A stretch of DNA of 64,000 nt from Rhodocyclaceae bacterium (lineage in GTDB: Bacteria; Pseudomonadota; Gammaproteobacteria; Burkholderiales; Rhodocyclaceae), in assembly GCA_008080565.1 (NCBI GenBank), contig VIKE01000030.1, forward strand, positions 1-64,000. Direction: 5' to 3'. A model generated the notes under the pieces. It was given only the letters and a program-made list of their open reading frames with translations. It did no database searches and was not told the origin of the DNA. Position 1 is the first letter of the stretch. The number at the start of each line of letters is the position of its first letter. Below, in pieces: positions 62,077 through 64,000 of this stretch. The position numbers and the translations under genes were made by a program.

Positions 62077-62207
62077 CAGGGTCAAGGCGCCCGCTCAGGG
62101 AGGTGAAGCGGGAGACAGCGCGTGCCATCTGCCGAATCTGACGCGCGTCATGGCGGGAAGTTCCGCCGAGTATGAAAATTTTTCTGTGTTCAATTGATCG
62201 AGGTTGA

Positions 62208-63215
<1,008 letters not shown>

Positions 63216-63235
63216 GGTCAGCTTCCAGGATGGAT

Positions 63236-63262
63236 AAATGGCGGCCTTGGCCGCCATTTTGT
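63236..63262. terminator. Bidirectional terminator between hemB and slmA
   Basis: AAATGGCGGCC, TT, GGCCGCCATTT followed by TGTTTTT on the plus strand. The inverted repeat can also serve the convergent slmA gene. Confidence 0.92.
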
Positions 63263-63265
63263 TTT

Positions 63266-63874
63266 TCAGGCGCCCGGTGCGCCGGATTGCGACAGGCAAG
63301 CGAAATAGAGCATCGGCCATTGTTGTGGCCATTGGGTCAGTGGCTCGCGCGTGAAGCCGCTGCGCGCGTATTGTTCCCAGCGGCCGACGACGTAGCAGCG
63401 CAGCAAATTGGCCAGGGCGCCGAAATCGGCATCGGGCTTGAGGTTTTCCTGCGTGGCGGCGATGCGCAGGGCCTGTTTGATGGCCGCTTCGACTTTGTCG
63501 AGCAGGGCGTTGATGCGGATTTGCAGGCGCTCGTTTTCATTGACCAGGGCGTCGCCGATCAGGACCCGGGTCATGCCGCGGTTGCGTTGGGCAAAACGCA
63601 GGAGCAGGCCGATGATCAGCTCGACTTGTTTGAAGCCTTCGTTTTCCTCGGTGGTGATCTGGTTGATGACGCTGAACAGGCTTTGCTCGACGAATTCGAT
63701 CAGACCTTCGAACATCTGGGCCTTGCTGGCGAAATGGCGGTAAAGCGCCGCTTCGGAGCAATCCAGTTTGCCGGCCAGCGCGGCAGTGGTGATTTTTTCC
63801 CCTTTCGGGGTTTCCAGCATTTCGGCTAGCGTCTGCAGGATTTGCAGGCGGCGTTCGCCCGGTTTTGTCGCCAT
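63266..63874 (-). CDS. slmA: SlmA nucleoid-occlusion factor (TetR family)
   Basis: The product is 202 aa. The N-terminal helix-turn-helix [39 protein letters not shown] matches SlmA (E. coli [24 protein letters not shown]). The rest follows the SlmA helical domain: [38 protein letters not shown]. It binds chromosomal SBS sites and blocks FtsZ ring assembly over the nucleoid. A generic TetR regulator is the alternative, but similarity over the whole length favours SlmA. Confidence 0.9.
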   Translation of the reverse strand: [202 protein letters not shown]

Positions 63875-63891
63875 GTTTCCCCCTCCTCAGA

Positions 63892-63930
63892 TTTCATTTT
63901 TGGCCGAAATTTCCAGTCGACCGTAGCATT
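63892..63930 (+). repeat. 39-bp GTTGACCGT repeat, copy 16 (intergenic)
   Basis: ATTTCATTTTT, GGCCG, AAATTT, then CCAGTCGACCGTAGCAT. One core base differs (GTCGACCGT). It lies 17 nt upstream of the slmA start. Confidence 0.8.
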
Positions 63931-64000
63931 TTGATAATTGTGTTGCCGAGCGGATTTTAACGTCAACAAAAGGCGACTGGCGTGAGCCAGCGCTCACCCA

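Overview
The window is GC-rich chromosomal DNA of a betaproteobacterium, most likely a member of the Rhodocyclales (Dechloromonas/Azospira-like). This rests on protein character and gene content: two PEP-CTERM proteins, a tandem pair of Tat-exported TRAP solute-binding proteins, diheme cytochrome c4 next to engB and hemB, betaproteobacterial DnaE, GlyA, arginine decarboxylase and MetG, and ATGA-type overlaps in many operons. No database was searched. I see no rRNA, tRNA, CRISPR array, insertion sequence or prophage.

Layout. 1-740: end of an unknown gene and a small secreted protein. 1057-4923: dnaE (damaged) and a WbuC-type cupin. 5195-5890: PEP-CTERM protein. 6029-8225: a soluble chemoreceptor-like protein and an HTH-receiver regulator. 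8362-8961: peroxiredoxin. 9163-18121: a tightly coupled five-gene operon pairing DabA with four NuoL/NuoM-type membrane subunits, a putative DAB inorganic-carbon uptake system, followed by yjdM, a SulP transporter and a ribbon-helix-helix gene. 20868-21282: a non-coding stretch with DnaA boxes and a perfect FNR-type site. 21283-28362: metG, an OmpR-type regulator, apbC/mrp, dcd and arginine decarboxylase. 28418-31221: thyA-pgi-folA on the minus strand. 31400-35481: an unknown 515-aa protein, mog, darP and pmbA. 35652-43751: two TRAP binding proteins, dps, fpr with a divergent LysR gene, a second PEP-CTERM protein, and the TRAP permease genes. 43855-48486: phosphatase, glyA, nrdR, ribD, moeB and a small unknown gene. 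48507-54363: ctpA and envC on one strand; arsR, rhodanese, grxC, secB, an SH3 protein and gpsA on the other. 54360-57537: trmL, comF, bioB and bioC. 57605-63874: a fused msrP-msrQ frame, HDOD and CBS proteins, cytochrome c4, engB, hemB and slmA.

Two signals cut across the map. First, a 39-bp motif recurs about 16 times in both orientations, between and inside genes: an AT tract, a short GC spacer, a second AT tract, then a core close to CCGGTTGACCGTRGCAA. Its density, placement in unrelated reading frames and architecture resemble DNA uptake sequences (USS of Pasteurellaceae, DUS of Neisseriaceae). I know of no such description for this group; it is the best candidate for an undescribed system here. 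Second, at least seven conserved loci (dnaE twice, pgi, moeB, bioB, dctM, the msrP/msrQ junction) appear to have lost internal segments of 6 to roughly 130 nt relative to remembered homologues. Essential genes are among them, so missing sequence in the assembly is more likely than real gene decay.
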